A program made the position numbers and the translations under genes. Below are positions 1 through 7,781 of a stretch of DNA of 64,000 bases, in pieces. Source of the stretch: Phascolarctobacterium_A sp045124115. Its GTDB lineage: Bacteria > Bacillota > Negativicutes > Acidaminococcales > Acidaminococcaceae. The notes below the pieces were generated by a model. The model worked only from the letters and a program-made list of their open reading frames with translations. It did not search any database and was not told the origin of the DNA. Location of the stretch: NCBI RefSeq assembly GCF_045124115.1, contig NZ_JBGVLF010000065.1, forward strand, positions 1 through 64,000, in the 5' to 3' direction. Each line of letters opens with the position of its first letter. Positions within the stretch are counted from its first letter, which is position 1.

Positions 1-66
1 GATTACGTCAGTGAATTTGTTGAGAAATTACCGTTGTATATTCAACGGGCTATTTTGGTGCGCTAA
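1..66 (+). CDS. 3' end of an unidentified protein (partial)
   Basis: Frame 1 is open from the window edge and ends with TAA at 64-66, giving 21 residues that end in QRAILVR. The stretch reads like a normal amphipathic protein C-terminus, but it is too short to assign to a family. The rest of the gene lies outside the window. Confidence 0.35.
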   Translation, partial: DYVSEFVEKLPLYIQRAILVR

Positions 67-401
67 AATTAGCTGAAATATTGAGTTTTCAAGGAGCAAA
101 ATGTGTTTTTGCAGTATTTTTCATGTGGGAAGTTTTAGTAACATACTTTCTACCTCCATAACTTCAATCTAATATTACATAAACTATGCTAAACATATCT
201 AGCAGTAGCAGCGGCTGGTCGCCACCACACCTGCAGATGATCTGCTTTATGCACATATAATACCAGTTATGGAGGACACCTATATGTCTTAGTAAAATTA
301 TTGTAGAAGAAATGTTGCTAAATATTGTGATACAAGCCATAGGAGAGTTTTTTAGTTTTAATGGAAATAAGCAGTCAATCAAATTTTCGTAAGTTCGCTT
401 C
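67..401. other. intergenic, no gene recognised
   Basis: AT-rich stretch with only short chance frames. A 23-codon frame starting at 101 has a ribosome-binding-like AAGGAG upstream but no recognisable product. Nothing else can be supported here. Confidence 0.4.
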
Positions 402-429
402 TTGAAAAAACCTGTAAAAATGGTATAAT
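402..429 (+). promoter_or_regulatory. promoter of antisense RNA (antitoxin)
   Basis: TTGAAA at 402-407, a 16-nt spacer, and an extended -10 (TGG then TATAAT at 424-429). Transcription should start near 436 and run toward the toxin gene. Confidence 0.75.
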
Positions 430-443
430 ATCTATAGAAAAAA

Positions 444-467
444 GTGCTACCGATAGACGGTTAGCCC
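444..467 (+). repeat. transcript-start repeat, antitoxin copy
   Basis: GTGCTACCGATAGACGG followed by TTAGCCC. A close copy (GTGCTACC, longer loop, GGTTAGCCC) lies in inverted orientation at 702-730, at the 5' end of the toxin mRNA. Each copy folds into a small hairpin. On the minus strand this copy is followed by a T-run, so it can also act as a second terminator for the toxin mRNA. Confidence 0.7.
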
Positions 468-483
468 TAGATTTACAAACTAT

Positions 484-524
484 AAAAATAGCTGCTCTTC
501 ATTGGCGTGGGGGCGGCTATTTTT
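484..524. terminator. bidirectional terminator shared by toxin and antitoxin RNAs
   Basis: 12-bp stem (484-495 with 513-524, one G-U pair) with T-runs on both strands. Both convergent transcripts can end here. The last toxin codons lie inside the hairpin. Confidence 0.75.
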
Positions 525-615
525 GTGTATTAGAATGGTTTTTACCTATCGTATAACCCAATCCGAACATGGTAGCACATAAGCTAAGTATGCCTATAAA
601 CGTATCAATACTCAT
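517..615 (-). CDS. holin-like small membrane toxin (Hol-Tox type)
   Basis: Codes for 32 residues: start MSIDTFIGILSLCATMF, a Gly-containing hydrophobic helix over residues 5-23, then a short charged tail ending NTQK. The start ATG (613-615) follows a strong AAGGAGGG at 624-632 with 8 nt between. Size, single transmembrane helix, charged tail and the convergent antisense RNA with a shared terminator fit the type I holin-like peptides of Firmicutes (Pfam Hol_Tox, from memory). Such peptides insert into the cell's own inner membrane when translation is not blocked. A hairpin at 665-687 in the leader could affect ribosome access. Toxicity itself is inferred. Confidence 0.75.
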   Translation of the reverse strand: MSIDTFIGILSLCATMFGLGYTIGKNHSNTQK

Positions 616-701
616 CAGGGTATCCCTCCTTTGAGAGATTCTGCATACTGCAGTTTCTATATCATCAGAGGGTCACAGTCCCTCTGGAATTGTGTTTCAG
701 A

Positions 702-730
702 GGGCTAACCGCCTACCGCTTGGTAGCACT
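702..730 (-). repeat. transcript-start repeat, toxin copy
   Basis: Inverted copy of the motif at 444-467, located at the predicted 5' end of the toxin mRNA. The 5' end of the toxin mRNA can therefore pair with its own 3' end (444-467), a long-range fold like those that keep other type I toxin mRNAs silent until processed. Confidence 0.6.
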
Positions 731-737
731 TTATTGT

Positions 738-766
738 ATTATATCACTTTGCATAATCAATTTCAA
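738..766 (-). promoter_or_regulatory. promoter of toxin mRNA
   Basis: On the minus strand TTGAAA (761-766), 17-nt spacer, TATAAT (738-743): close to the sigma-70/A consensus. Transcription should start near 731, leaving a leader of about 115 nt before the toxin ATG. Confidence 0.75.
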
Positions 767-880
767 CAATATGTTCGTTAAACGGTTCGTATGTTGTCGG
801 ACATGCTATTGAATTAGTGTTTCCGCAGAATTGATACCACCATCAACTAAAATAATTTTCCCCGTTCAAAAAGTAAGTCA

Positions 881-949
881 TTTTGTGATGAAGCCATTGC
901 TGCGGCAACAACCCTCACTATCGAAGAAGTAAAGGCTATTCCGGCGTAA
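881..949 (+). pseudogene. possible gene remnant
   Basis: A short frame reads CDEAIAAATTLTIEEVKAIP before TAA at 947-949. It resembles the helical C-terminus of PD-(D/E)XK nuclease (Rpn-type) proteins, but the frame breaks down upstream and no start is visible. Interpreted as a leftover of a decayed mobile gene; weak evidence. Confidence 0.22.
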
Positions 950-995
950 ACGGATAGTAGCTAAGATTACGAAATAAACTGTAAGTTGAAAAATT

Positions 996-1040
996 AGGTC
1001 TCCTATGATGCAATCTATGTCATAGGAGACCTGTTTTAGT
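996..1040. terminator. strong bidirectional terminator
   Basis: Perfect 13-bp inverted repeat (AGGTCTCCTATGA, 996-1008, with 1020-1032), 11-nt loop. T-rich tracts follow on both strands. On the minus strand it ends the operon that finishes at 1,092. Confidence 0.85.
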
Positions 1041-1091
1041 TTAGGAAGACTTTGTTTTGGAATTTACAGAGTTTATTTTTCCCCCCAATTA

Positions 1092-1340
1092 TCAGGACTG
1101 AGTTTTTAGCATCTCACATACTATCTCATTCATGCGATAAAACTCTTCTCGAGTGTATAAGATACTATATTTCTTATTATACATCACATCAACTCTGCAT
1201 ATATCTGGCCTACTCTCATATATATCACAGACATTATCTTTCAAATGCATACATACACCATTTCCCAAATCGAATTGTTTGAGTTCTGGCACTAAGTTAA
1301 TATTTCTACAGCATATACCACACTTAGAACACTTAAACAT
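1092..1340 (-). CDS. YkgJ-family cysteine-cluster protein
   Basis: 82 residues beginning MFKCSKCGICCRN, the CxxCxxCC pattern of the YkgJ / UPF0153 family of putative metal (zinc or iron) chelating proteins. Two further cysteines (VCMHL, VCDIY) and the motif ESRPDICR complete the usual C-rich core. It begins 5 nt after the stop of the glycine-zipper gene upstream, so it is the last gene of the GTPase operon. The exact function of the family is unknown. The gene is AT-rich like its two upstream neighbours. A modifying or metal-handling role for the operon is conceivable but only inferred. Confidence 0.75.
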   Translation of the reverse strand: MFKCSKCGICCRNINLVPELKQFDLGNGVCMHLKDNVCDIYESRPDICRVDVMYNKKYSILYTREEFYRMNEIVCEMLKTQS

Positions 1341-1345
1341 AAATG

Positions 1346-2353
1346 TTATGCCTCGTGCTCTGCCAAAAACATTTCTGTAGCTTGAGCAATTTGTTGAGAT
1401 TCTGGAGTAAGCGTTCCATTTTCACTCAAAATAGGAGTATCTAAAATAGCCTTTATAGAAGTCAAAGTAGACAAACTACCAGCAACTACTTGTTTTTCTT
1501 GTAAATCATATTTTCTGTAGTCACAACCTGTATTTTGAATAATAGTAATTAATGCATTTGTTTGAGAAACAAAAATTTCATCTAGTTGCGCTAACAGCCT
1601 ATCAAACAATCTTGCCCTTGCCCCAATACCATTACACAACGTTGCAACAGTATTCATTTCTTCTTCAAATCTTCTTGCTTTCGCAATGTTCGCGTAAGCC
1701 TTTTCTTTATTAGCCTCTGCCTTTGAAGCAGCGCAAGCTCCTAATACTGCTAACGCAGGTCCAGCAACTAATCCTCCTAATACAGCTGTACCACCAGCAA
1801 TACCTAATCCACCGGCAGATATTGCTCCACCGCCCAAAAAAGCTAATGTTGCATTTGTTGCTGCCGCCCCGGTAAGAGTACCTATAGCAGTACCTGTAGA
1901 TGCGACCCCAAGTGTGCCAGCAATACCATATGCGCCAAAAGCTGTAACTGCCCCCATAGCCGTTCCACTAGCAATACCACCTGCAAGAGAACTTGCCATA
2001 TCACCCATTTGCCTTAATTCTACAAAAAAATTTTTATCTATCTTCAGTTTTTTTAGTTCTTCAAGCCCTCTAGATTCTTCTAATTCAATATTATTTATTT
2101 TCTTAAAAATTTCTATAAATGGAATAACACTCTCATTCAACACTTGAATTTTTTGATTACCTAGTTTCTGAATGGAATTACTACACTTAGTTCTGCTAGA
2201 CTTAGCCCGTTTTGTTGCCTTATCGACAATTTCTTGTGCAGATTCATTCAACCGATTTGCAGTATCTTGATCATCCTTTGCATCAATACCTTTTTTCACT
2301 CCATAACCAGCTGCAGCAAGAGCTAAACCTCCTAAAATAAATGGTATAGGCAT
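1346..2353 (-). CDS. glycine-zipper membrane protein of GTPase-associated operon
   Basis: 335 residues, function not recognised. A short N-terminal hydrophobic segment (PFILGGLALAAAGYGV) is followed by a charged helical part (about 25-110). A long Gly/Ala-rich region (about 115-215) has many GxxxG and AxxxG steps (such as GGGAISAGGLGIAGGTA) and can form packed membrane helices. A second helical domain (220-335) follows. A clear AAGGAGG precedes the ATG. The arrangement, coiled arms around a glycine-zipper hairpin, is typical of proteins that insert into or perforate membranes. It sits 70 bp downstream of another glycine-zipper gene and in the same operon as a GTPase, so they probably act together. 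AT-rich compared with the flanking core genes. Confidence 0.55.
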   Translation of the reverse strand: MPIPFILGGLALAAAGYGVKKGIDAKDDQDTANRLNESAQEIVDKATKRAKSSRTKCSNSIQKLGNQKIQVLNESVIPFIEIFKKINNIELEESRGLEELKKLKIDKNFFVELRQMGDMASSLAGGIASGTAMGAVTAFGAYGIAGTLGVASTGTAIGTLTGAAATNATLAFLGGGAISAGGLGIAGGTAVLGGLVAGPALAVLGACAASKAEANKEKAYANIAKARRFEEEMNTVATLCNGIGARARLFDRLLAQLDEIFVSQTNALITIIQNTGCDYRKYDLQEKQVVAGSLSTLTSIKAILDTPILSENGTLTPESQQIAQATEMFLAEHEA

Positions 2354-2423
2354 AATATTTTCCTCCTTATCAATATTATTGACGAAATCAAGACCATCAG
2401 GTCAATGTTTCAAACAAACTTAT

Positions 2424-3926
2424 CTAAATTTTTATTGTCATGCCGCTAAGCATCAAATTATCACATTCTTCTTGACTTTCAAACAAGACCTGTTTTCCCA
2501 ATGCTTTTGTAATTCTATTTGTATATGAAATGTACCCATCAATATCACCTATAGCTAAAGCTTGCTTTATCCCATCAAAAGATTCCTGAAAAATTCTTGC
2601 TTGGTCTTCTAAATATATTCGTATAATTTTCTCGAGCTCTTCCCTATAAGCTCTAATAAGCTTTCTATGTTCCTCACACATTTTTTCAATTAGTAAACGT
2701 TCTTCCCTTGCTACTTTCGCCTCTTTTAAGGAATTCATTAAATTTCCATAGCAAGCTGAGGATAACGCATAACCAATCATACCACCGATTATTCCTCCTA
2801 CAATAGGTATCGGAATAACAGCTTGCCCTATCGTAGCACCAATAGAAGAAGCTATCATTCCACTCCCCTGCTCTCCAACTTGTTCAAGAAATTCAGTTCC
2901 TGTAATTTCACCGTTAAAGTATTTATGAACAGACTTGGAAAAGGTAATAGTGGTAGTAACTATCATTGCTGGCAAATTTGTAGAAGACAAAGATCTCATT
3001 GTTTGAGATTTCGCATTCTGCATCGTACTTTTTACTATTGTACTTGCAAATGTTGTTCCATACCCTATACCTCCAGACACGACCGTATCTTTTATGATAT
3101 CCTTAACCGCCTCGTCTACCGGCTTATCATCTTTAAATATAGCAACTATATTTTGAACTGTAGAAACACTTCCCCCTATCGCCGCCGAGATGCCAACAGC
3201 CTCCATTCCCGCTCTATGCGAAATTTTTACAATATCTTTCGCTGTAGACAATTTTGGATGTTGCCTAGCAAACATAGCTTCTTTTGTGGACACGCTGCTC
3301 TTTTTTAAACTCTTTTTTATTTTATTATATTTATCAATTTTTTCTGATATCTGTTTTGCTTTCTCGCCATTCCCATTTTTCAAAAGTCTAGCTCGTTGTC
3401 TTTCTAAATCACTAATTCTTTTATTAGTCTCATCTAGTATACCATCATAATAATCTGAAGGCACCTCAATCTTAGCATTATTATCTAGATATTTAGAAAA
3501 TTTCTTTGACATAATGCTATCAAGAGCTTTTTGTGGACTATTTCCCACAAACTTCATTTGCGATCCTGAGCCATCTATAATATTTCCACTTCCGTCTATT
3601 TCAACATGATCATACAACGGATTATTATCGTCAGTTCTAATTTTTCGTCTAGGCGATTTGTTTATTATATACTCAGCATTAGCATTGGCACTTTCCTTTA
3701 TTTCTGCAGAAAAACCTGCTTGTTGCTTTAAATTCTGATTCTTATACTTAGGATTAATTTTTTGTTCAGATACAGATTTTAAGCTTCTCTTATAACTTCT
3801 TCCAACTTCATTATCACTTCCAGAATAGGCAACAAGATGTTCTTTAGCAGCACTGCCATACCTTTGAATAATCTCATTAGTTCCACTAGCTATAGCTACG
3901 TTAGTAAGATTTTCTTTTTTACTCAT
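2424..3926 (-). CDS. large glycine-zipper protein with N-terminal soluble domain
   Basis: 500 residues, no family recognised. Residues 1-90 are polar and probably disordered. Residues 95-160 contain a compact segment with YDHVEIDGSGNIIDGSG. Residues 160-215 form a charged coiled-coil-like helix. Residues 235-385 are hydrophobic and Gly-rich (GISAAIGGSVS; IPIPIVGGIIGGMIGYAL) and can form several membrane helices. The C-terminus (390-500) is a long charged helix (EERLLIEKMCEEHRKLIRAY). The start ATG follows GGGGGAAGATGAT. It is the largest product of the GTPase operon and a good candidate for its membrane effector. Low GC content suggests recent acquisition. Function is not known. Confidence 0.55.
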   Translation of the reverse strand: MSKKENLTNVAIASGTNEIIQRYGSAAKEHLVAYSGSDNEVGRSYKRSLKSVSEQKINPKYKNQNLKQQAGFSAEIKESANANAEYIINKSPRRKIRTDDNNPLYDHVEIDGSGNIIDGSGSQMKFVGNSPQKALDSIMSKKFSKYLDNNAKIEVPSDYYDGILDETNKRISDLERQRARLLKNGNGEKAKQISEKIDKYNKIKKSLKKSSVSTKEAMFARQHPKLSTAKDIVKISHRAGMEAVGISAAIGGSVSTVQNIVAIFKDDKPVDEAVKDIIKDTVVSGGIGYGTTFASTIVKSTMQNAKSQTMRSLSSTNLPAMIVTTTITFSKSVHKYFNGEITGTEFLEQVGEQGSGMIASSIGATIGQAVIPIPIVGGIIGGMIGYALSSACYGNLMNSLKEAKVAREERLLIEKMCEEHRKLIRAYREELEKIIRIYLEDQARIFQESFDGIKQALAIGDIDGYISYTNRITKALGKQVLFESQEECDNLMLSGMTIKI

Positions 3927-3989
3927 ATCATCTTCCCCCCACGCCCACTAGAAAACATATTGTCATACTTAAACTAGTTTTTAATACTT

Positions 3990-4346
3990 TTACATATATT
4001 CTACACTTTCCCTAATAATCCTTCTTATCGTTTTCTCCGAATAGTTATATTTCACCGCTAACATTCTCACATTAGTACCATCGTACTCCTTCACGATAAG
4101 CTCTTGGATTTTGGCAGGGTTAAAAAGGCGTACCGGAAAATTAATCTGCTGGCCCTTAAACATATGGTAAATGTTAATAGCGGTATCCATCCCCAGCTTC
4201 TCGCTTATTTCTTTGTATACGCTATTGAACAAATCCGTATCATTAATTGCCACCGATATCACCTCTCTAACCCATTTTACACCTCCATCATGCTCAAATC
4301 TAATCTCAAACTCATTGACTTTGTCCTTGACTTTGCGCGTCTCCAC
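3990..4346 (-). CDS. Mor/C-type transcription activator-like protein
   Basis: 118 residues. The C-terminal half (from about 75) reads FNPAKIQELIVKEYDG then VRMLAVKYNYSEKTIRRII, a helix-turn-helix as in the Mor (phage Mu middle operon regulator) family. The N-terminal part, with GMDTAINIYHMFKGQQINF, matches the Mor dimerisation region in style. The probable start is GTG, 14 nt after the GTPase stop; no good ribosome site is visible, so translation may be coupled. Placed between GTPase and membrane proteins, it probably regulates this operon. Mor-like proteins outside Mu occur in prophages and accessory islands. Confidence 0.75.
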   Translation of the reverse strand: METRKVKDKVNEFEIRFEHDGGVKWVREVISVAINDTDLFNSVYKEISEKLGMDTAINIYHMFKGQQINFPVRLFNPAKIQELIVKEYDGTNVRMLAVKYNYSEKTIRRIIRESVEYM

Positions 4347-4360
4347 TTTCGGCGAACGCT

Positions 4361-5413
4361 CTACTCCATCGCATTACCAAAAGCACGGAAGATGCCGTGA
4401 AGGATGCCTAAAGTACCGCCCATAAGCCCGCCTAAAAGCTTGCCTGGAATGCCCAGCGCTTTGCCGCCCACTTCCACGCCAAACTCTGCACCATCCCATA
4501 AACTATCCAGCACAGTTTCGCCAAAAGTCTTCTCCGTTGCCTCCATGTAATCTTCCTCGTGGTCATCATGGGTCCAATTATCTTTCTCCATCCTGATATT
4601 GTCCACCAGTGCCAAACGTTTCTCCTGCGGAATTAACAGCAACAGATGGTAAAGCAGCTTCGTCAGATTATAGGGTTTGCATTGCTCCCCACCTTCTTCC
4701 TTGTAACCTGCGCAGTAGTAAATAGGCACGATATCTAAATCCGTTGCTTCCTTAATGCGCGCTTGTACGGAAGCAGCCTTCTTCTTCAAGAATTCCAACA
4801 GCACTGTATCAGGCTCATTTTTTACTGCATCCCAATGTTTACCCTTCATGGCAACATCCGATTGGTTAATGCCAAGCAAAATGCGTTTGGATGCCTCATT
4901 GCCCAAGCAGGGTACCAAAACATCATTGATAAGCTTATAGGAAGTACCCAAATCTTTAGATGCAGCATCCATTACCACTACAACCAGATCAATCAAAGGC
5001 TTGTGCTCCGCATCTTCCTCATTAAGCTTCCCGATAATTGCCTTAGTAATCTGCTTATCCTTAGCAATGCTGTCCCCCAGACCGGGAGTATCCCAAATAA
5101 TCAAATTTTCCAGTTCATATTTGGTAATCGCCGCTGTTTCCGGGTCCACACCCACGCCAACTTTAGCTACCTCCATATTGAACATAGCATTTATGGTAGA
5201 ACTTTTACCACTGCCCGTAGAGCCCACCAGCATAATATTTACCTGTCTGCTGCGATTTTTAATCAACTTAGACAGCAGTTTGGTCTTCTCCCCTTCAGGC
5301 AGCTTGGCATTCATAATGTCTTCTTCCAAAGCTTCGTAAATGCTTTTCGCCTCGTCCTTTGCTTCCTCTACATGCTCCACAGTTTCCACATCAATTACCT
5401 TTTGTTCATCCAT
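4361..5413 (-). CDS. YfjP/YeeP-like GTPase with C-terminal glycine zipper
   Basis: 350 residues from the ATG at 5413, preferred over an upstream ATG because GGAGG lies 9 nt ahead. G1 P-loop GSTGSGKSS (about 65-73), G3 DTPG, and G4 NQSD put it in the HSR1/Era-like branch that includes the prophage-associated YfjP/YeeP GTPases. An acidic helix precedes the G domain. The C-terminus has a Gly-spaced hydrophobic helix (GKALGIPGKLLGGLMGGTLG), unusual for a soluble GTPase and suited to membrane docking. It lies between a small membrane protein upstream and the Mor-like and glycine-zipper genes downstream. It is likely the nucleotide-dependent switch of the system. The GC content is closer to the core genome than that of the downstream effectors. 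Confidence 0.85.
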   Translation of the reverse strand: MDEQKVIDVETVEHVEEAKDEAKSIYEALEEDIMNAKLPEGEKTKLLSKLIKNRSRQVNIMLVGSTGSGKSSTINAMFNMEVAKVGVGVDPETAAITKYELENLIIWDTPGLGDSIAKDKQITKAIIGKLNEEDAEHKPLIDLVVVVMDAASKDLGTSYKLINDVLVPCLGNEASKRILLGINQSDVAMKGKHWDAVKNEPDTVLLEFLKKKAASVQARIKEATDLDIVPIYYCAGYKEEGGEQCKPYNLTKLLYHLLLLIPQEKRLALVDNIRMEKDNWTHDDHEEDYMEATEKTFGETVLDSLWDGAEFGVEVGGKALGIPGKLLGGLMGGTLGILHGIFRAFGNAME

Positions 5414-5434
5414 AATCTTTACCTCCATCTGCTC

Positions 5435-5593
5435 TTATTCACTATCTTTGTCAGTTGCAATGGCGTAGCCAATACCTGTCATCAAGGCACCAATAATCGT
5501 GGTATATTTACCAAAAACCATCCAACCAAAGAAGAAATCTCCTACTAAAACAATCATGCCTACAACAGTAAACAGTAAACCAATTAAAACCAT
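5435..5593 (-). CDS. small two-helix membrane protein
   Basis: 52 residues: two hydrophobic helices (VLIGLLFTVVGMIVLVGDFFF and a Gly-rich second helix around YTTIIGALMTGIGYAI) and a short charged tail DKDSE. The ATG at 5591-5593 is chosen because AAAGGAGCG (5601-5609) lies just upstream; a longer frame would begin inside the terminator of the preceding gene. It is the first gene of the GTPase operon, 21 nt before the GTPase. It could anchor the GTPase at the membrane (inference). Confidence 0.6.
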   Translation of the reverse strand: MVLIGLLFTVVGMIVLVGDFFFGWMVFGKYTTIIGALMTGIGYAIATDKDSE

Positions 5594-5636
5594 TTTCAAA
5601 CGCTCCTTTACAACACACATCATTACTAAACTCGTT

Positions 5637-5651
5637 AACACTTTTTGTGTT
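5637..5651. promoter_or_regulatory. possible operator upstream of GTPase operon
   Basis: Short palindrome AACAC-TTTTT-GTGTT about 45 bp before the first gene of the operon. It could be a site for the Mor-like regulator, but there is no direct evidence and the promoter is not clear. Confidence 0.25.
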
Positions 5652-5717
5652 GCTATAAAAATACCATATCTGAAGGACAACCCCATGTCCCAGTAAAATT
5701 TTCCTAAAAATGGTAGC

Positions 5718-5749
5718 AAAAAAAGCTCCGCAGCTAATGCTACGGAGCT
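5718..5749 (-). terminator. terminator after glycosyltransferase operon
   Basis: Minus strand AGCTCCG stem (5724-5730 with 5743-5749, extended by AGC/GCT across one mismatch) followed by seven T. Ends the psd-pssA-GT2 transcript before the GTPase operon. Confidence 0.8.
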
Positions 5750-5763
5750 CTAAAACTACTTAT

Positions 5764-7056
5764 TTACTTTTTATCTTTCGCGAAGACTACTTCCTTAGGA
5801 CCATCGTTAACTGCGTCCTCGGGAATAATTACATCATCAAAGCTGATGCTGCGGGTGTGCAAGGTGTGGCACCAATCGTGTTCCTTGCGGTGCCACCAAC
5901 CCAAAGCAGTGATGGGCACCCAACTGTAAATAAACAAGGGGTACAATAGCAGGTACAACCAAGACTTAAAGGATGCTCTAATCTTCCACAGTACAGCTAC
6001 CGGGAAAATATATTGGCCGATACCTACAATAGTCCACACTTCCATAGGAATAATCAAATAGAGAATATTGGTATAGAAGGGATAGAAATTGTAGACATAG
6101 CTGAGCAGGATAAAGCAGGTGGAAATCATGAGGAAATAGGGCTGGATTAAGTTAACGGAACAGTCCAACATCACGATATTTCGCTCTTTAATCGCCTTCT
6201 TAATCATGGGGATCAAATATCTATCAGCAACGTCAAAGTGACCTTGAGACCAACGTTTACGTTGGTTCCAGCTCTGCATAAAGGTCAAAGGCTTTTCGTC
6301 ATAAATAATGGCATCATGAGCCCAAGTAGTGGGAATGCCTTCCATCATTGCTTGAATGGTAAACTCCATATCTTCGGTCAGGCAGGTAGCACGCCAAGGA
6401 TAGCGTTTCAGCACTTCCATATCAAAGCACATGCCCGTACCGCCCAAACAGCAGCTCAACCCCATATTGTATTTCGCTAAGCTCCACACATGGTTAACAA
6501 TCCAGAAGGAAATGGCGAACACACCGCTGACCCAAGTATCCGTCGGGTTTTTGGCATCGATATAAGCTTGGATAATGCGCTCGCCATTGCACAGACGGCT
6601 ATTCATCTCCCGCAGAAAGTCCGGATGCACCAGATTATCCGCATCAAAAATGCACACGGCGTCATACTGACGCTCCATTTTAAAGAGCCTGTCAAACATC
6701 CATGCCATAGCAAAGCCTTTACCGCGGCCTTCTTCACTAAAGCGTTCGTGAACAAGGGCGCCTGCTTTGCGGGCTACTTCAGCAGTCTTATCATCGCAGT
6801 TATCGGCAACTACAAAAATATCATACAACGCATCATTATAGTTCAAGCGTTTTAAATTATCTACTAATTGAGCAATAACGGCCTGTTCATTATGGGCGCA
6901 GGCAATCAAGGCGAAGGTTTTACTTTCGTCGTAAATTTTAACTTCTTTCTTCTTACCGAAAAGGCCGAACCAAGATACGAAGAAATAATAGAGCGTAAAG
7001 AATATAATCAACAGCTGCAAAGGGATCATGATTATATCAGCGTATGTATTAAACAT
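5764..7056 (-). CDS. family 2 membrane glycosyltransferase
   Basis: 430 residues. One N-terminal membrane helix (8-30), a GT-A domain (about 45-290) and several C-terminal helices (about 300-395). Catalytic features of processive GT2 enzymes are visible: FDAD at 137-140 (nucleotide-sugar/metal), TED at 227-229 (base), QRKRW at 265-269. This is the architecture of bacterial N-acetylglucosaminyl- or hexosyl-transferases that build polysaccharide at the inner membrane. Donor and product cannot be told from the sequence. It lies 41 nt downstream of pssA, apparently in the same transcript, which suggests an envelope role. AAAGGAG precedes the ATG. Confidence 0.88.
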   Translation of the reverse strand: MFNTYADIIMIPLQLLIIFFTLYYFFVSWFGLFGKKKEVKIYDESKTFALIACAHNEQAVIAQLVDNLKRLNYNDALYDIFVVADNCDDKTAEVARKAGALVHERFSEEGRGKGFAMAWMFDRLFKMERQYDAVCIFDADNLVHPDFLREMNSRLCNGERIIQAYIDAKNPTDTWVSGVFAISFWIVNHVWSLAKYNMGLSCCLGGTGMCFDMEVLKRYPWRATCLTEDMEFTIQAMMEGIPTTWAHDAIIYDEKPLTFMQSWNQRKRWSQGHFDVADRYLIPMIKKAIKERNIVMLDCSVNLIQPYFLMISTCFILLSYVYNFYPFYTNILYLIIPMEVWTIVGIGQYIFPVAVLWKIRASFKSWLYLLLYPLFIYSWVPITALGWWHRKEHDWCHTLHTRSISFDDVIIPEDAVNDGPKEVVFAKDKK

Positions 7057-7097
7057 GAAAAAACTCCTTTACTCCAAAATTTCAGCACATCGGGCAG

Positions 7098-7781
7098 TTA
7101 GTTGTTTTTACCGGTGGCAGCACGATAAATATGGTTGATAATGCCAGCCATAGTATAGGTGAACAATGCCACAAAAGGCCATGCACCCGGACGTTGGAAC
7201 AGCATTACAGCGCCAATAACCACAGCAATCAGCACAGGCACCTTGTACATGGGATTGCCTTTGCCTTTGAAATCAGGATATTTAACTTCGCTGTACATGA
7301 TAACAGCAATAACCAAAGTCATAGCAGCCACAATCATAGGGCTGAAGGTATAGCCGCTCAGTGCATAGGCAGCAAGGAAGCAAGCGCCTGCAGGAATAGG
7401 CATACCTTGGAAATAGCCATGGACCACACCGGTATTGCAGTTAAAGCGCGCCAAGCGCAGGCAGCCGCCTACAGCAAAAAGACCTGCAACAACTTGACCA
7501 ACCAAGCCCAAATCCTGCATACCGAACTGATAAATCATAATAGCAGGAGCTACACCGAAGGAGCACATATCGCACAGGGAGTCCATCTCCTTGCCGAAAT
7601 CGCCACCACCAACACCTAAAGCTCTGGCTGCGCGACCATCCAAGGAGTCAAAAATTACAGCAATAACAATAAACAACGGGGCATAGAAAAAATCACCCTC
7701 GATAGTCTTAAAAATAGAAAGCACGCCAAAAATCAAGCTGGCAGAGCTAATGCTATTGGGAACCAAACGACGCCAATTCAT
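7098..7781 (-). CDS. pssA: CDP-diacylglycerol-serine O-phosphatidyltransferase
   Basis: 227 residues, polytopic. The CDP-alcohol phosphatidyltransferase signature DGRAAR (48-53)...G63...D67...D71 supplies the metal-binding aspartates. It makes phosphatidylserine from CDP-diacylglycerol and serine in the inner membrane. The start ATG overlaps the stop of psd in a TAATG junction, so the two successive enzymes of phosphatidylethanolamine synthesis are translationally coupled. Length and helix pattern fit the Bacillus-type PssA rather than the E. coli type. Confidence 0.92.
   Translation of the reverse strand: MNWRRLVPNSISSASLIFGVLSIFKTIEGDFFYAPLFIVIAVIFDSLDGRAARALGVGGGDFGKEMDSLCDMCSFGVAPAIMIYQFGMQDLGLVGQVVAGLFAVGGCLRLARFNCNTGVVHGYFQGMPIPAGACFLAAYALSGYTFSPMIVAAMTLVIAVIMYSEVKYPDFKGKGNPMYKVPVLIAVVIGAVMLFQRPGAWPFVALFTYTMAGIINHIYRAATGKNN

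Larger units (their letters stand above)
436..524 (+). ncRNA. antisense RNA antitoxin of a type I toxin-antitoxin locus
   Basis: Predicted RNA of about 90 nt from the promoter at 402-429 to the bidirectional hairpin at 484-524. It opens with a hairpin-forming motif (GTGCTACC...GGTTAGCCC, 444-467) that recurs at the 5' end of the toxin mRNA. It is complementary to the 3' end of the toxin transcript, as in the par/Fst and txpA/ratA layouts. Its existence is inferred from promoter, terminator and arrangement only. Confidence 0.65.

Noticed and set aside
164..382. 72-codon minus-strand frame
   Set aside because: No ribosome site, no plausible domain, AT-rich chance frame.
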